From the NCBI GenBank assembly GCA_025359885.1, contig JANYDG010000027.1:1-64000 (forward strand): a stretch of DNA of 64,000 bases, given 5' to 3'. The notes below the pieces were generated by a model, which saw only the letters and a list, made by a program, of their open reading frames with translations, was not told the origin of the DNA and ran no database searches. This document shows positions 1 to 10,144 of the stretch, one piece after another. Every line of letters starts with the position of its first letter. Position 1 is the first letter of the stretch. A program made the translations under genes and the position numbers. Source of the stretch: Acidobacteriota bacterium. GTDB taxonomy: Bacteria; Acidobacteriota; Terriglobia; Terriglobales; Acidobacteriaceae.

Positions 1-18
1 CGTGAAGATGAGAAACTC

Positions 19-312
19 ATGGTCGTCGGCGAGGCCGCAGGGATGCCCTCCATCAGCCGGAGCGCGCCCGTTAGGGCCGGAGGAATGAGCGCGGCAAATA
101 ACGTGCTGCCTCGGATGCTCACTGTTTCTGAGGTTGCCGCATTCTTGTCGGTTAGCGATGACACCATCTTGAAGCAGTTCGGCTCCTTACCTGGTGTCGT
201 TGACATTGGCACATCGGGCGGCATGCACCTTCGACAAAAGCGAGTGCTACGAATCCCACAAAGGACGCTGGAGCGGTACGTCGCCGACAGGCTGGTGAAA
301 GTACGGAGATAG
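19..312 (+). CDS. Excisionase-like helix-turn-helix protein (5' end uncertain)
   Basis: Small basic protein whose core, LTVSEVAAFLSVSDDTI (about residues 34-50), has the typical start of a MerR/excisionase-type DNA-binding domain: a helix, a turn and a recognition helix, followed by a C-terminal ERYVADRL helix. Such proteins often act as recombination directionality factors or small regulators. The frame stays open to the left edge of the window, so the gene may begin outside it. Within the window, ATG19, ATG85 and ATG112 are all possible starts and none has a well spaced ribosome binding site. A tRNA-like 3' end lies about 160 bases downstream, which fits an integrated element, but no integrase is visible. 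The function is inferred from the HTH only. Confidence 0.5.
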   Translation: MVVGEAAGMPSISRSAPVRAGGMSAANNVLPRMLTVSEVAAFLSVSDDTILKQFGSLPGVVDIGTSGGMHLRQKRVLRIPQRTLERYVADRLVKVRR

Positions 313-437
313 ATCTTCGTCCGCTGTATGCTGTGCATCAGCCTTAGTCCGGACTGACGTAGGCACCCGTTTTTTGTGTCAATTTTGTGTCACGGGCCTC
401 CGGGACAGGCGGAATGGTCGGGATCATCGGCCTTTGC

Positions 438-456
438 AATCTATAAGCTATAGATT
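438..456. repeat. Perfect 8-bp inverted repeat
   Basis: AATCTATA is followed by AGC and then its exact reverse complement TATAGATT. It lies 16 bases before the tRNA-like 3' end. It could be a recombinase or excisionase arm site, or chance AT-rich symmetry. Confidence 0.5.
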
Positions 457-472
457 CTAAAAGCGCCCGGCA

Positions 473-497
473 GGTTCGATCCCGACCCGCGCCTCCA
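473..497 (+). other. tRNA-Cys-like 3' end, candidate att site
   Basis: GGTTCGATC followed by CCGACCCGCGCCTCCA has the T-loop, 3' acceptor strand and CCA of a tRNA. An acceptor strand CCGCGCC-T-CCA is typical of bacterial tRNA-Cys (5' partner GGCGCGG). The five bases before the T-loop (GCAGG) do not pair properly with CCGAC, and no anticodon arm, D arm or 5' acceptor strand is found upstream. This is therefore a tRNA 3' fragment and not a working tRNA. Such fragments are left as attachment-site duplicates when elements integrate into tRNA genes. The neighbouring HTH gene supports this; the integrase would lie outside the window. Confidence 0.45.
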
Positions 498-834
498 ATC
501 CTCTCAAAATCCAAACTTAGTGTTCTGACGGCAATCTGACTTCAGGTCACAAGTGCGGGTGCACCGAGCCACTCGTTCGAGACCTGGGTTTCCAAATCCC
601 CCGCAAACCGCTAACTCCCTCGCCGAGAATCAACCCATCTCCGCGCACACTCGAAATAAATCCGTACACCAGGCAGGCAACCACCAAGAAACCACCCAAA
701 AGCGCACAAAAACATATCAAAAAAGCACTAAAAACGCACCGAACCAATACATAAAAGAGAGTTAAACCTAAAACAGGCGTACCCCCCATTTTGAGGAAAA
801 CCAGCCTTCCTGTCTCCGGGTTTTCGCCATTCGA

Positions 835-2546
<1,712 letters not shown>

Positions 2547-5500
2547 ATGAAGACCAAAAGAATATCCTCGACCGTATTCGCTTTCCTGGTCGGCGCAATC
2601 CTGGCAACGGCTAGCTTGCCACTCTTTGCGCAGTTCAGCTCAAGCCTCACCGGCACAGTCAGCGACTCGACCGGCGGAGTCATCCCAAATGCTACCGTCA
2701 CTCTCACTAACCAGGGAACCCAGCAAAGCCTCGTACGAACCACCTCCGCGTCAGGCGTCTACCAGTTCCCCTCCATCGGTGAGGGCACCTACGACCTCCT
2801 CGTCGCAGCAAACGGCTTCAAAAACGGCACCTATCAATCCATCGTCATTGTGCAGAACACCCCCCGAAACTTTGACGTAACCATTGTGCCCGGCGGCTCC
2901 ACTGAGACGGTCACCGTCAGCGCCAACGACTCCACCATCCTTCAGGTCTCTGACGCGAACCTGAGCTCGGTCATCACCAGCGAGCAATTCGAAAAAGTAC
3001 CCACGTACGGCCGTGATCCCTACAATCTGCTTCGTACAGCACCCGGCATTACCGGCGACGGCGCGCGCGGCAGCAACGGTGGAGCCGTATTCCTACCCAA
3101 CAGCGTCGGCCCCGGTGGCTCCAATTTCGGCATTGCGCAGGCTGAGAATGCCGTGCAGATCTCTGCCGCAGGCCAGCGCATCAGCGACAACAACTTCCTG
3201 CTCGATGGCGTGAACGTAAACTCACTCGGCTACGGTGGCGCTGCCGTCGTCACGCCAAATATCGAGGCCATTGGTTCAATCAATGTCACATCCACGTCGT
3301 TTTCTGCAGAAGACGGGCGCAATACCGGGGCCCAGATTCGCACCGTCACCAAGAGCGGCTCAAACTCGCTTCACGGAGGCGTGAACTTTCTTTACGACGA
3401 GCCGGGGCTCAATGCGTTCAACAAATATGGCGGTCCCAGCGGGCAGCTCCCAGTGCGTGTGCAAACCAAAAACCGCGATTTCGCCGGTTCAATCGGTGGT
3501 CCAATCCGCAAAGACAAGCTCTTCGGTTTCTTCTCCTTTGAACACTTCAACCTCACCAACCAAAGCTACAGCAGTCAATACATTGACACCGCGGAGTACC
3601 GAGCCCTGATCCACTCCGCACGCCCCAACAGCATCGCAGATGCCATCGTCAATGCAAAAGGCGGCCTCCCCCGCGTCCGCTCAGTTCTCACCCAAAGCTG
3701 CACTGCACCGCAGAACCTTGGCGACCAGTGCACCGTGCTGCCCGGCGGCCTTGATATTGGCTCGCCTTATGGCACCGCCGGCACCTACGTGCCGCTCGGG
3801 TTGGCCCAGTTAGGCGGTGGACTCGACGGCATCCCGGACGTGCAGTATGTACAGACCTCCGCCCCCGGAGCAGCAACCGGAAAGCAATTCAACGGACGCG
3901 GTGATTTTTACCTCACCAGCCGTGACCAGATTGCTGCGACTTACTACTACACCAAGCTTTTCAACGCGACACAGGGCCAGCAGGATCGTCCCAACCAGGA
4001 TGTTCGCTTCAATCCTGCAAACACTGCGGCGACCTTTATCTTTCTCCACACTTTCGGGCCCAGGTTGCTCAACGAATTTCGGTCCAACTTCACCCGGTTT
4101 TATGAGAACGGCATCCAGGACGGAATCGCCGGTGGTTCCAACTTCGGGGTCCCCTTCATCAATATCCAGAACGAGCGATTCAACGGAACCAACGATGTTC
4201 AGTACGGCATTGGTTTTGGAACCACCACCCCCGCGATCTTCGCAGAAAATCAGTACGAAGTCCGCGATACCGTGACCAGCGTCTTCGGCGCACACACCCT
4301 CAAGCTGGGCTTTGAAGGGCGCCTCGAACAGGACAACACCAACCAGTTAGGCGGCTCCCGGCCAACCTATGCTTTTGCCGGCCAGTGGAACTTCGCCAAC
4401 GACACGCCAATCTATGAGGGCGTCTACGCAAATCCCGCCACCGGCGGAGCCGCAAACTCAGCCCGCTACCTGCATGACCACTACTACAGCCTCTTTGTAC
4501 AGCACGATTGGAAGGCGACCTCGGCTCTCACTCTCAATATGGGCCTGCGCTGGGAGTACTTCGAGCCGCTCTACAACAAGGGCATGCGCCTCAATTACCC
4601 GGCACTTGGCAAAACCCCCGGCAGCGAACTCGTAGATGCCCGACTCCTGCCGCACAACCACCTCTATAACTCGCAGTTTGGCAACTTTGGACCCAAGGTC
4701 GGATTCGCTTACGCACCAGCCATGCTCCGCCAAAAGACCGTCTTCCGTGGTGGATTCGCCCTCGCCTACAACCGCTACGACGACGTACTCTTCGATCCGG
4801 CAATTGAAGACGGCCCCGGCATCTTTAACTACGGCCTGTGTTGCGGTACTGCTGCCACTGACTTTGGCACACCCTTCGCAAACGGCCAGATTCAATACGG
4901 CCTCGGCTCCAGCGCCGCACCCGGAAGTTACGCGCCCAATCCAGCGCTGAAAACCGCAATCAATGCCAATGGACTGCCTGCAAATGGAGCCACTGTCGAG
5001 GGCTATGGAGCCGAACCAAATCTCAAAAATCCCTACAGCTACCTCTTCTCCGCAGAGATTCAGCAGGATCTCGGGCACCAGTTCGTGCTCAGCGTAGGAT
5101 TTCAGGGCAGTACCGGTCGCCATTACGCCAGGCTCGTCAACCAGAACTTCATCTCGCCCAACAACGTCGGCACCGGGCCCAGCACAAAGAACACCCCGTT
5201 CTATGCGCTTTACATTGCCCACTCCGATTCAAACCAGTACTACAACGCGCTCAACGTCCATGCCACCAAACACTACAACCGCGGCTTGTCCCTGGACGCG
5301 ACCTACACCTGGTCAAAAGCTGAAGATCAGGTATCCAGTGGCGACGGCGCAAACGGAAGCGCCAATCAGACCTATCCGCAAAGCAACGCAACCGAACTGG
5401 GGCCGTCCGACTTCGACGTCAAGCATCGCGTCACCGCCCTCGGAACCTGGGATTTGTCCTACTACCATGGCGCCTCCTGGATCGGTCGCGCAGCTCTCAA

Positions 5501-6071
5501 TGGATGGCAGATCAACGGTATCTTCACCGCCCATACAGGCTTCCCCTGGACGCCAGTCACTTACCAGATCAACGGCCTGAGAACCGTCGCCAATACCAAC
5601 ACCATCAGTCCGGTGCGGCCTACCTCCTATACCGGCTCCTACAGCCCTACCTGCGACGCAAGCGCTTTTCGCAATGGAACGTCGGTGAAAGGCATCTTTG
5701 GTCTGGGCGTGGTTGACAACACCACCGGCTATCCGCCGGGAATCGGACGCAACTCCTTCCGCGGCCCCTGCTACCAGCAGATCGATGCAAGCCTCGGGAA
5801 AGAAATCCGCCTCCACAAACTCGTCGGCGAAGAGGGTGTTCTCCGCGTCCAGTTTCAGGCATTCAATGTCTTCAACTCGCTCAACTACACCCCCTTCACC
5901 TTCAATACCGCCGCAACTCAACTCGATGGGGGAAGCACCACCACCACCGCCTGCCCGGCAGCGGGCTGCGCCAGGTTCGCAACCGTCGTACCAGGCCAGT
6001 CCACATTCCAGAAACCAGCTTCCTCAACCGCCGGAAGAGTGATTGAAATCAACGCCCGCATCAGCTTCTAA
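2547..6071 (+). CDS. Oar-like TonB-dependent outer membrane receptor
   Basis: Large (1174-residue) outer membrane transporter. It has a signal peptide (residues 1-29, cut after LPLFAQ). A carboxypeptidase regulatory-like beta-sandwich follows (about 30-120, with SLTGTVSDSTGGVIPNATVTL and GVYQFPSIGEGTYDL), then a plug domain (about 125-280) and a long beta-barrel ending in aromatic-rich strands (final residues INARISF). This architecture is typical of acidobacterial and Oar-type receptors, usually linked to uptake of plant polymers or oligosaccharides. GGAGAC before the ATG supports the start. It is followed by two glycoside-hydrolase-like genes on the same strand, so a carbohydrate substrate, perhaps xylo-oligosaccharides, is inferred. 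The actual ligand cannot be read from sequence. Confidence 0.9.
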   Translation: MKTKRISSTVFAFLVGAILATASLPLFAQFSSSLTGTVSDSTGGVIPNATVTLTNQGTQQSLVRTTSASGVYQFPSIGEGTYDLLVAANGFKNGTYQSIVIVQNTPRNFDVTIVPGGSTETVTVSANDSTILQVSDANLSSVITSEQFEKVPTYGRDPYNLLRTAPGITGDGARGSNGGAVFLPNSVGPGGSNFGIAQAENAVQISAAGQRISDNNFLLDGVNVNSLGYGGAAVVTPNIEAIGSINVTSTSFSAEDGRNTGAQIRTVTKSGSNSLHGGVNFLYDEPGLNAFNKYGGPSGQLPVRVQTKNRDFAGSIGGPIRKDKLFGFFSFEHFNLTNQSYSSQYIDTAEYRALIHSARPNSIADAIVNAKGGLPRVRSVLTQSCTAPQNLGDQCTVLPGGLDIGSPYGTAGTYVPLGLAQLGGGLDGIPDVQYVQTSAPGAATGKQFNGRGDFYLTSRDQIAATYYYTKLFNATQGQQDRPNQDVRFNPANTAATFIFLHTFGPRLLNEFRSNFTRFYENGIQDGIAGGSNFGVPFINIQNERFNGTNDVQYGIGFGTTTPAIFAENQYEVRDTVTSVFGAHTLKLGFEGRLEQDNTNQLGGSRPTYAFAGQWNFANDTPIYEGVYANPATGGAANSARYLHDHYYSLFVQHDWKATSALTLNMGLRWEYFEPLYNKGMRLNYPALGKTPGSELVDARLLPHNHLYNSQFGNFGPKVGFAYAPAMLRQKTVFRGGFALAYNRYDDVLFDPAIEDGPGIFNYGLCCGTAATDFGTPFANGQIQYGLGSSAAPGSYAPNPALKTAINANGLPANGATVEGYGAEPNLKNPYSYLFSAEIQQDLGHQFVLSVGFQGSTGRHYARLVNQNFISPNNVGTGPSTKNTPFYALYIAHSDSNQYYNALNVHATKHYNRGLSLDATYTWSKAEDQVSSGDGANGSANQTYPQSNATELGPSDFDVKHRVTALGTWDLSYYHGASWIGRAALNGWQINGIFTAHTGFPWTPVTYQINGLRTVANTNTISPVRPTSYTGSYSPTCDASAFRNGTSVKGIFGLGVVDNTTGYPPGIGRNSFRGPCYQQIDASLGKEIRLHKLVGEEGVLRVQFQAFNVFNSLNYTPFTFNTAATQLDGGSTTTTACPAAGCARFATVVPGQSTFQKPASSTAGRVIEINARISF

Positions 6072-6098
6072 CGATCGGATTGGGATACTCTACTCAAC

Positions 6099-6125
6099 AG
6101 CGGCGACAGTCAATCTGCCGCCGCT
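6099..6125 (+). terminator. Hairpin between TonB receptor and GH39 gene
   Basis: AGCGGCG pairs with CGCCGCT and CAG with CTG, with one mismatch and a 5-base loop. It lies 28 bases after the receptor stop. No T-run follows, so it may be a weak terminator, a 3'-end stabilising hairpin or an attenuator that lowers expression of the downstream genes. Confidence 0.5.
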
Positions 6126-6152
6126 GCTTCCTTCAGATATTTCGCTGAGTCC

Positions 6153-7781
6153 GTGGAGTTCAAACTCATGCGCACCTCGTCTTGCCGCGTCATCCTCGTC
6201 TGCATTGCAGTTCTCGCTTCCGGCCTCTTCACCGCAAGACAAATGCAGGCCGCGCAGGCAGCTCCTGACGCTGCCGAGCACATCCTCATCGACGCCAAGG
6301 CAAAATCCACGCCTTTTCCTCATTTCTGGGAGCAGACCTTCGGCTCAGGTCGCGCAATTCTCTCCCTTCGCGAGAGCTATCGCAACGATCTGCGCACCGT
6401 CAAGCAAGCCACCGACTTCAAATCCGTCCGCTTCCATGGAATCCTGATGGATGAGGTCGGTCTCTACGATCCAGACCGCAAAACGCAAAACCCCGGCCTG
6501 GCAGCCCAGGCCGCCAACGATGCCTCCGCGTACAACTTCTCCTACGTCGACCAGATTTACGATGGCCTGCTGGCTCTCGGGGTCAGGCCCTTTGTCGAAT
6601 TAAGTTTCATGCCCAGAAAGATGGCCTCAGACCCCGCCGCCCTGCACGCCTTCTGGTACAAGCAAAATGTCTCGCCGCCAAAAGACTACGCCGCATGGGA
6701 TGCCATGATCTCGGCCTTTGCTTCTCACCTTATCGCCCGCTACGGCATCGAAGAAGTGGCCGCCTGGAAGTTTGAAGTGTGGAACGAACCAAACATCGAC
6801 TTCTGGGCAGGAAACCCAAAGCAGGCAACCTATTTCGAACTTTACGACCACACCGCCCAGGCCCTGAAGATGGTCTCCAACAGAATTCAGGTCGGTGGGC
6901 CCGCAACCGCTCAGGCGGCATGGGTAACACCGTTTCTCGCCCACGCCAAAGCCAGCCACGTTCCTGTCGATTTCGTTTCGACCCATGTCTACGCCAATGA
7001 CACCGCCGACAATGTCCTCGGAACCAGCGAATCCATCCCCCGCGAAACCATGGTTTGGCGCGCGGTTCAAAACGTTCATCAGCAGATACTCCATTCGCCA
7101 TACCCTGAGATTCCGCTGATCTTCTCCGAGTACAACGCCAGCTACGCAAACGAGCCAAATGTCACAGACTCCATCTTCCTCGGCCCATGGTTGGCCAACA
7201 ACATCCGGCTCTGCGATGGCCTCACCGAGAGCATGGCATACTGGGCTTTTTCCGATGTCTTTGAAGAGCAGGGAGTCGTGCGAACTCCCTTCTATGGCGG
7301 CTTTGGCTTGCTCGCCGCCGATAGCATCCCCAAGCCCTCGCTCAATATCTTTCGGTTGTTGCATCAACTCGGTGACCACCGCCTCCCGCTCACTTCAGAG
7401 TCCGCTCTCGCGACCACCTTGCCCGGCGGTGGCCTCGCCCTTGCCTTGTGGAACTACGCCCCTCCCGACGGCGAGGGCCCAGCCTACACCGCCCCCGGTA
7501 AGTCTGCGGCCCCAGAAAAAACCATTGAAATGACTCTGCTCAACGTCCCTGAAAACGCCAGCGTCGAGATTTTCCGCGTCGACCAGGATCACGGCAACGT
7601 CCTCAAAGCCTTTGACGCGATGGGTCGCCCGGCCGCCAGTCTCACCCAGGCGCAAATCGCCAGTCTCCGCCTGGCCGGGGCAATGGCACCCGCCGAACAT
7701 ACACACCTCGTCCACGGAAAGCTACGAATTTCAATGCCGCAGCATGGCCTCGCGCTCGTCAAAGTGGGGAGAGTCCCTTGA
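6153..7781 (+). CDS. Secreted GH39-family beta-xylosidase-like glycoside hydrolase
   Basis: 542-residue secreted protein of the GH39 (xylan 1,4-beta-xylosidase) type, a (beta/alpha)8-barrel retaining enzyme. Seen directly: an N-terminal signal peptide (about residues 7-38), the acid/base motif WNEPN with Glu212, and a nucleophile candidate Glu326 in the segment IFSEYNAS. The VGGPATA and HVYANDT blocks are also present. A C-terminal beta-sandwich runs from about residue 390. The start may instead be Met6 (position 6168), which gives a cleaner signal peptide. The stop overlaps the start of the next gene by four bases, so the two are translationally coupled. Xylo-oligosaccharides are the likely substrate by family, but GH39 also includes iduronidases and other activities. 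Confidence 0.85.
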   Translation: MEFKLMRTSSCRVILVCIAVLASGLFTARQMQAAQAAPDAAEHILIDAKAKSTPFPHFWEQTFGSGRAILSLRESYRNDLRTVKQATDFKSVRFHGILMDEVGLYDPDRKTQNPGLAAQAANDASAYNFSYVDQIYDGLLALGVRPFVELSFMPRKMASDPAALHAFWYKQNVSPPKDYAAWDAMISAFASHLIARYGIEEVAAWKFEVWNEPNIDFWAGNPKQATYFELYDHTAQALKMVSNRIQVGGPATAQAAWVTPFLAHAKASHVPVDFVSTHVYANDTADNVLGTSESIPRETMVWRAVQNVHQQILHSPYPEIPLIFSEYNASYANEPNVTDSIFLGPWLANNIRLCDGLTESMAYWAFSDVFEEQGVVRTPFYGGFGLLAADSIPKPSLNIFRLLHQLGDHRLPLTSESALATTLPGGGLALALWNYAPPDGEGPAYTAPGKSAAPEKTIEMTLLNVPENASVEIFRVDQDHGNVLKAFDAMGRPAASLTQAQIASLRLAGAMAPAEHTHLVHGKLRISMPQHGLALVKVGRVP

Positions 7782-9082
7782 AACGGCGCCTCGCCTTGAA
7801 ACTCCTCGCAGGCTCGACTGCAGCCTCATTCACATCCCCACTGCCCCCGTTCGCAGCCGCTCTCTCTCGTCATCGGCCCCGCTCATTCGTGCTCTCTTCG
7901 CAAGACCATGCTTTGCTCGACGACATGCAGCGTCGCGGTTGTCTGTACTTCGCTGAACAGGCCAGCCCCACCACCGGACAGGTACTCGACCGGGCCGCGG
8001 CAGCCAACACCGACGGTAAGCCTGACGCGCATCGCTTCTCCTCCATCGCTGCAACCGGCTTTGGCCTCACCGCACTCTGTATCGCAGACCATCGGGGTTA
8101 TCAACCCCATCAGCAAGTTCTGTCGCAGGTGCGCCGCACCTTGAACTACCACGCAACCACCTTGCCCCATCAGCACGGATTCTTCTCGCACTTCAACGAC
8201 CCCGATACCGGAGAGCCGCTGCCAGACAGCGAAATCTCCTCCATCGATACCGCCCTTTTGATGTGCGGAGTCCTCACAGCACGCGCTCACTTCCATAGAG
8301 ACTCTGAAATCGTCAGTGCCGCAACACTCCTCTATGAGCGGGTTGACTGGCCGTGGATGCTCAACGGCGGTCAAACCTTCTCCATGGGAAGAGCTCCCAA
8401 AAGCGGCTTTCTCAAGGCCCGGTGGGATCGCTACTGCGAGCTGATGATGATTTACCTGCTCGCCCTCGGTTCACCCACCCATCCCATCCCTTCTGAATGC
8501 TGGGACGCCTGGAGCCGTCCACCCATGCACTACGCCGGCTTCGACTACATCAGCTTCACTGATCCCCTTTTCGTCCACCAGTACAGCCATGCCTGGTTCG
8601 ATTTCAGAAACAAGCGCGACCGCTTCGCCGATTATTTCCAAAACTCCACTCTCGCCACTCAAGCCCATCAGGCGTTCTGCCTCAGCCTTGGCGCTCCATA
8701 CGACTCTGACTACTGGGGTATCAGCGCCTCTGATTCACAGCATGGCTATACCGCATGGGGTGGCCCGCCAGGCTTTGGCGGCATCGATGGCTCGGTCGTT
8801 CCCAGCGCTACAGCGGGCTCTCTCCCGTTCCTGCCTGCCGCGTGCCTCCGCGTCCAGCGCTCCTTGCGGCAGCGGTTCGGCAAACAGGCCTATCGCCGCT
8901 ACGGCTTCTGTGACGCTTTGTGTCCTGCAAGCTCCTGGTTCAATCCAGACGTCCTCGGCATCGATCTCGGCATCAGCGTCCTCATGGCTGAGAATCTCCG
9001 CACCGGCTTCGTATGGGACACGTTTTCCAGGAATCCAGAGGTCGCTGTCGCTTTCCGCCGCGCCGGCTTTCGTCCCAACTAA
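7778..9082 (+). CDS. Glucoamylase-like (PF10091-type) secreted protein
   Basis: 434 residues starting at TTG, four bases inside the preceding gene, with a GGGGAGAG ribosome binding site. The N-terminus MKRRLALKLLAGS has a twin-arginine-like signal. The rest resembles the glycoamylase/DUF2329 family of (alpha/alpha)6-barrel proteins. Recognisable blocks are GCLYFAEQASPTTGQVLDRA, TGFGLTALCI, HGFFSHF, SSIDTALLMCGVL, DPLFVHQYSHAWFDFR and YWGISASDSQHGYTAWGGPP, and the C-terminal LGIDLGISVLMAEN. Members act on beta-glucans or alpha-glucans, or process periplasmic glucans; the substrate is not established. Pairing with a GH39 enzyme and a TonB receptor points to extracellular or periplasmic oligosaccharide breakdown. 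Confidence 0.82.
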   Translation: MKRRLALKLLAGSTAASFTSPLPPFAAALSRHRPRSFVLSSQDHALLDDMQRRGCLYFAEQASPTTGQVLDRAAAANTDGKPDAHRFSSIAATGFGLTALCIADHRGYQPHQQVLSQVRRTLNYHATTLPHQHGFFSHFNDPDTGEPLPDSEISSIDTALLMCGVLTARAHFHRDSEIVSAATLLYERVDWPWMLNGGQTFSMGRAPKSGFLKARWDRYCELMMIYLLALGSPTHPIPSECWDAWSRPPMHYAGFDYISFTDPLFVHQYSHAWFDFRNKRDRFADYFQNSTLATQAHQAFCLSLGAPYDSDYWGISASDSQHGYTAWGGPPGFGGIDGSVVPSATAGSLPFLPAACLRVQRSLRQRFGKQAYRRYGFCDALCPASSWFNPDVLGIDLGISVLMAENLRTGFVWDTFSRNPEVAVAFRRAGFRPN

Positions 9083-9090
9083 AGTACCCT

Positions 9091-9126
9091 CAGGGAAGGT
9101 CCAGAACAACCAACCATGGTTCCCTG
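9091..9126. terminator. Inverted repeat between convergent genes
   Basis: CAGGGAA (9091-9097) and TTCCCTG (9120-9126) are exact reverse complements around a loop that itself contains the palindrome AACCATGGTT. It sits between two convergent genes, so a bidirectional terminator is plausible, but there is no T-run. Confidence 0.35.
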
Positions 9127-9134
9127 CGAGGCCA

Positions 9135-9566
9135 CTACCGGTCGTGCCGTCTTTCCCGGTAAGCCTTCCACGCTTCCGTCGACCACAGTGCCCAGACCAC
9201 CAGCAGCGGCTGAAAAAGCAGTCGAATCGTTCTCGCAAGATCGGTGTTCAAACCAAAGGCATTGCGGTGGTTCGTGAGCTGAGCAATATTCCCAGGGAAA
9301 ATCAAAATGAAGAAGGCGGCTACCATCCACCCCACTCGCACCCGCTGTCGATGCAAAAACAGCAGCGCCGCGCCGAGGGATATCTCCACAAATCCAGACA
9401 AAACTACCACCAGGTCCGGGCTCAGCGGAACCCAGGTCGGTACCTGGGCCGAAAAATCCGTGCGCGACCACGTTAGGTGCGATATCCCCGCAAAAACCAG
9501 TGCTGCCCCCAGCAAAAGGCGCACGATCAGGCGAACCAACCCGCTCCGGCGAGATTCATTTGTCAT
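9135..9566 (-). CDS. DoxX-family integral membrane protein
   Basis: 143-residue protein with four predicted membrane helices: LVRLIVRLLLGAALVFAGISHL, VVVLSGFVEISLGAALLFL, VGWMVAAFFILIFPGNIAQL and LLFQPLLVVWALW. This arrangement and the GISHL and FVEISLGAAL signatures match DoxX/DoxD-like proteins of the inner membrane, whose exact biochemical roles are mostly unknown. The start ATG at 9566 has GGAGATGAAAC just upstream. It is probably monocistronic; the neighbours do not reveal its job. Confidence 0.8.
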   Translation of the reverse strand: MTNESRRSGLVRLIVRLLLGAALVFAGISHLTWSRTDFSAQVPTWVPLSPDLVVVLSGFVEISLGAALLFLHRQRVRVGWMVAAFFILIFPGNIAQLTNHRNAFGLNTDLARTIRLLFQPLLVVWALWSTEAWKAYRERRHDR

Positions 9567-9661
9567 GTTTCATCTCCTTCCATACCGCGGATATCGCCCA
9601 GCGAGTTCTCTGCCCTTCGGTACGATATCCGCCCGCCTCTCTCAGAATCGGCTCCCCGGTT

Positions 9662-10042
9662 CTACTTGGCCGCCATCTTCGACGGAGTCGCCGTAAATTC
9701 ACCCGTCACATTGAACGGAGCCACATCCACACTTCCCACGATTTTGTCGGAATCACCAAGAGTCGCCGTATACGTGAGGGTGATCGGGGTGCCGTTGTAA
9801 TCCGCATCATACGTCCAGGTAGCCTTGTTGCCATCGACAGTGCCGGTCACCGGCAGTTCCTTATCCTCGTGTTTGCAACTGCCGCTGATTTTATTGTCAG
9901 TCTGAACGAATTTGCATTCCCGGTCGCTTTCATTCCCGGCAACGCTGTTGTGAATCGTCCAATCGCCGGTAAGGCTAGGTACTCCAGCCGCGAATGCAGA
10001 TGAAGCAAAGAGAAGACAGGAAATCGTAAGGAGCTTTTTCAT
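9662..10042 (-). CDS. Small secreted protein of unknown function
   Basis: 126 residues with a clear signal peptide (MKKLLTISCLLFASSAFA, cut before AGV) and a ribosome binding site AAGGTGA. The mature part is rich in beta-forming residues, with a pattern of short strands (GDWTIHN, DNKISGSCKH, VTGTVDGNKATWTYDA, ITLTYTATLGD, VGSVDVAPFNVTGEFTATP) that suggests a small periplasmic or extracellular beta-barrel or sandwich. Two cysteines (in RECKF and GSCKH) could form a disulfide. I do not recognise a named family. Confidence 0.7.
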   Translation of the reverse strand: MKKLLTISCLLFASSAFAAGVPSLTGDWTIHNSVAGNESDRECKFVQTDNKISGSCKHEDKELPVTGTVDGNKATWTYDADYNGTPITLTYTATLGDSDKIVGSVDVAPFNVTGEFTATPSKMAAK

Positions 10043-10144
10043 GCGGAATCACCTTTCGGGTTGATGGATTGAGGTTGTCGCCGGAGCGCTTTCAAGAGAA
10101 CTGAAGGTTAAGAAACTTCCGTTGCACGGTTAAGGCGAAAATGC

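Larger units (their letters stand above)
313..834. other. Intergenic region with att-like sequence, no convincing gene
   Basis: No convincing gene is seen in this 522-base stretch. It contains the tRNA-like segment at 473-497, an inverted repeat at 438-456 and an A-rich stretch from about 640 to 770. Short open frames exist on both strands of the A-rich part, but their translations are low complexity and they lack ribosome binding sites. The stretch lies downstream of the convergent argG gene. No clear terminator hairpin with a T-run was found. Confidence 0.5.

Noticed and set aside
473-497. A functional tRNA-Cys gene
   Set aside because: Only the 3' end is present; the T-stem does not pair and no anticodon arm, D arm or 5' acceptor strand precedes it.
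547-789. Overlapping open frames on both strands in the A-rich gap before argG
   Set aside because: Low-complexity translations, no ribosome binding site, and each is a mirror of the other.
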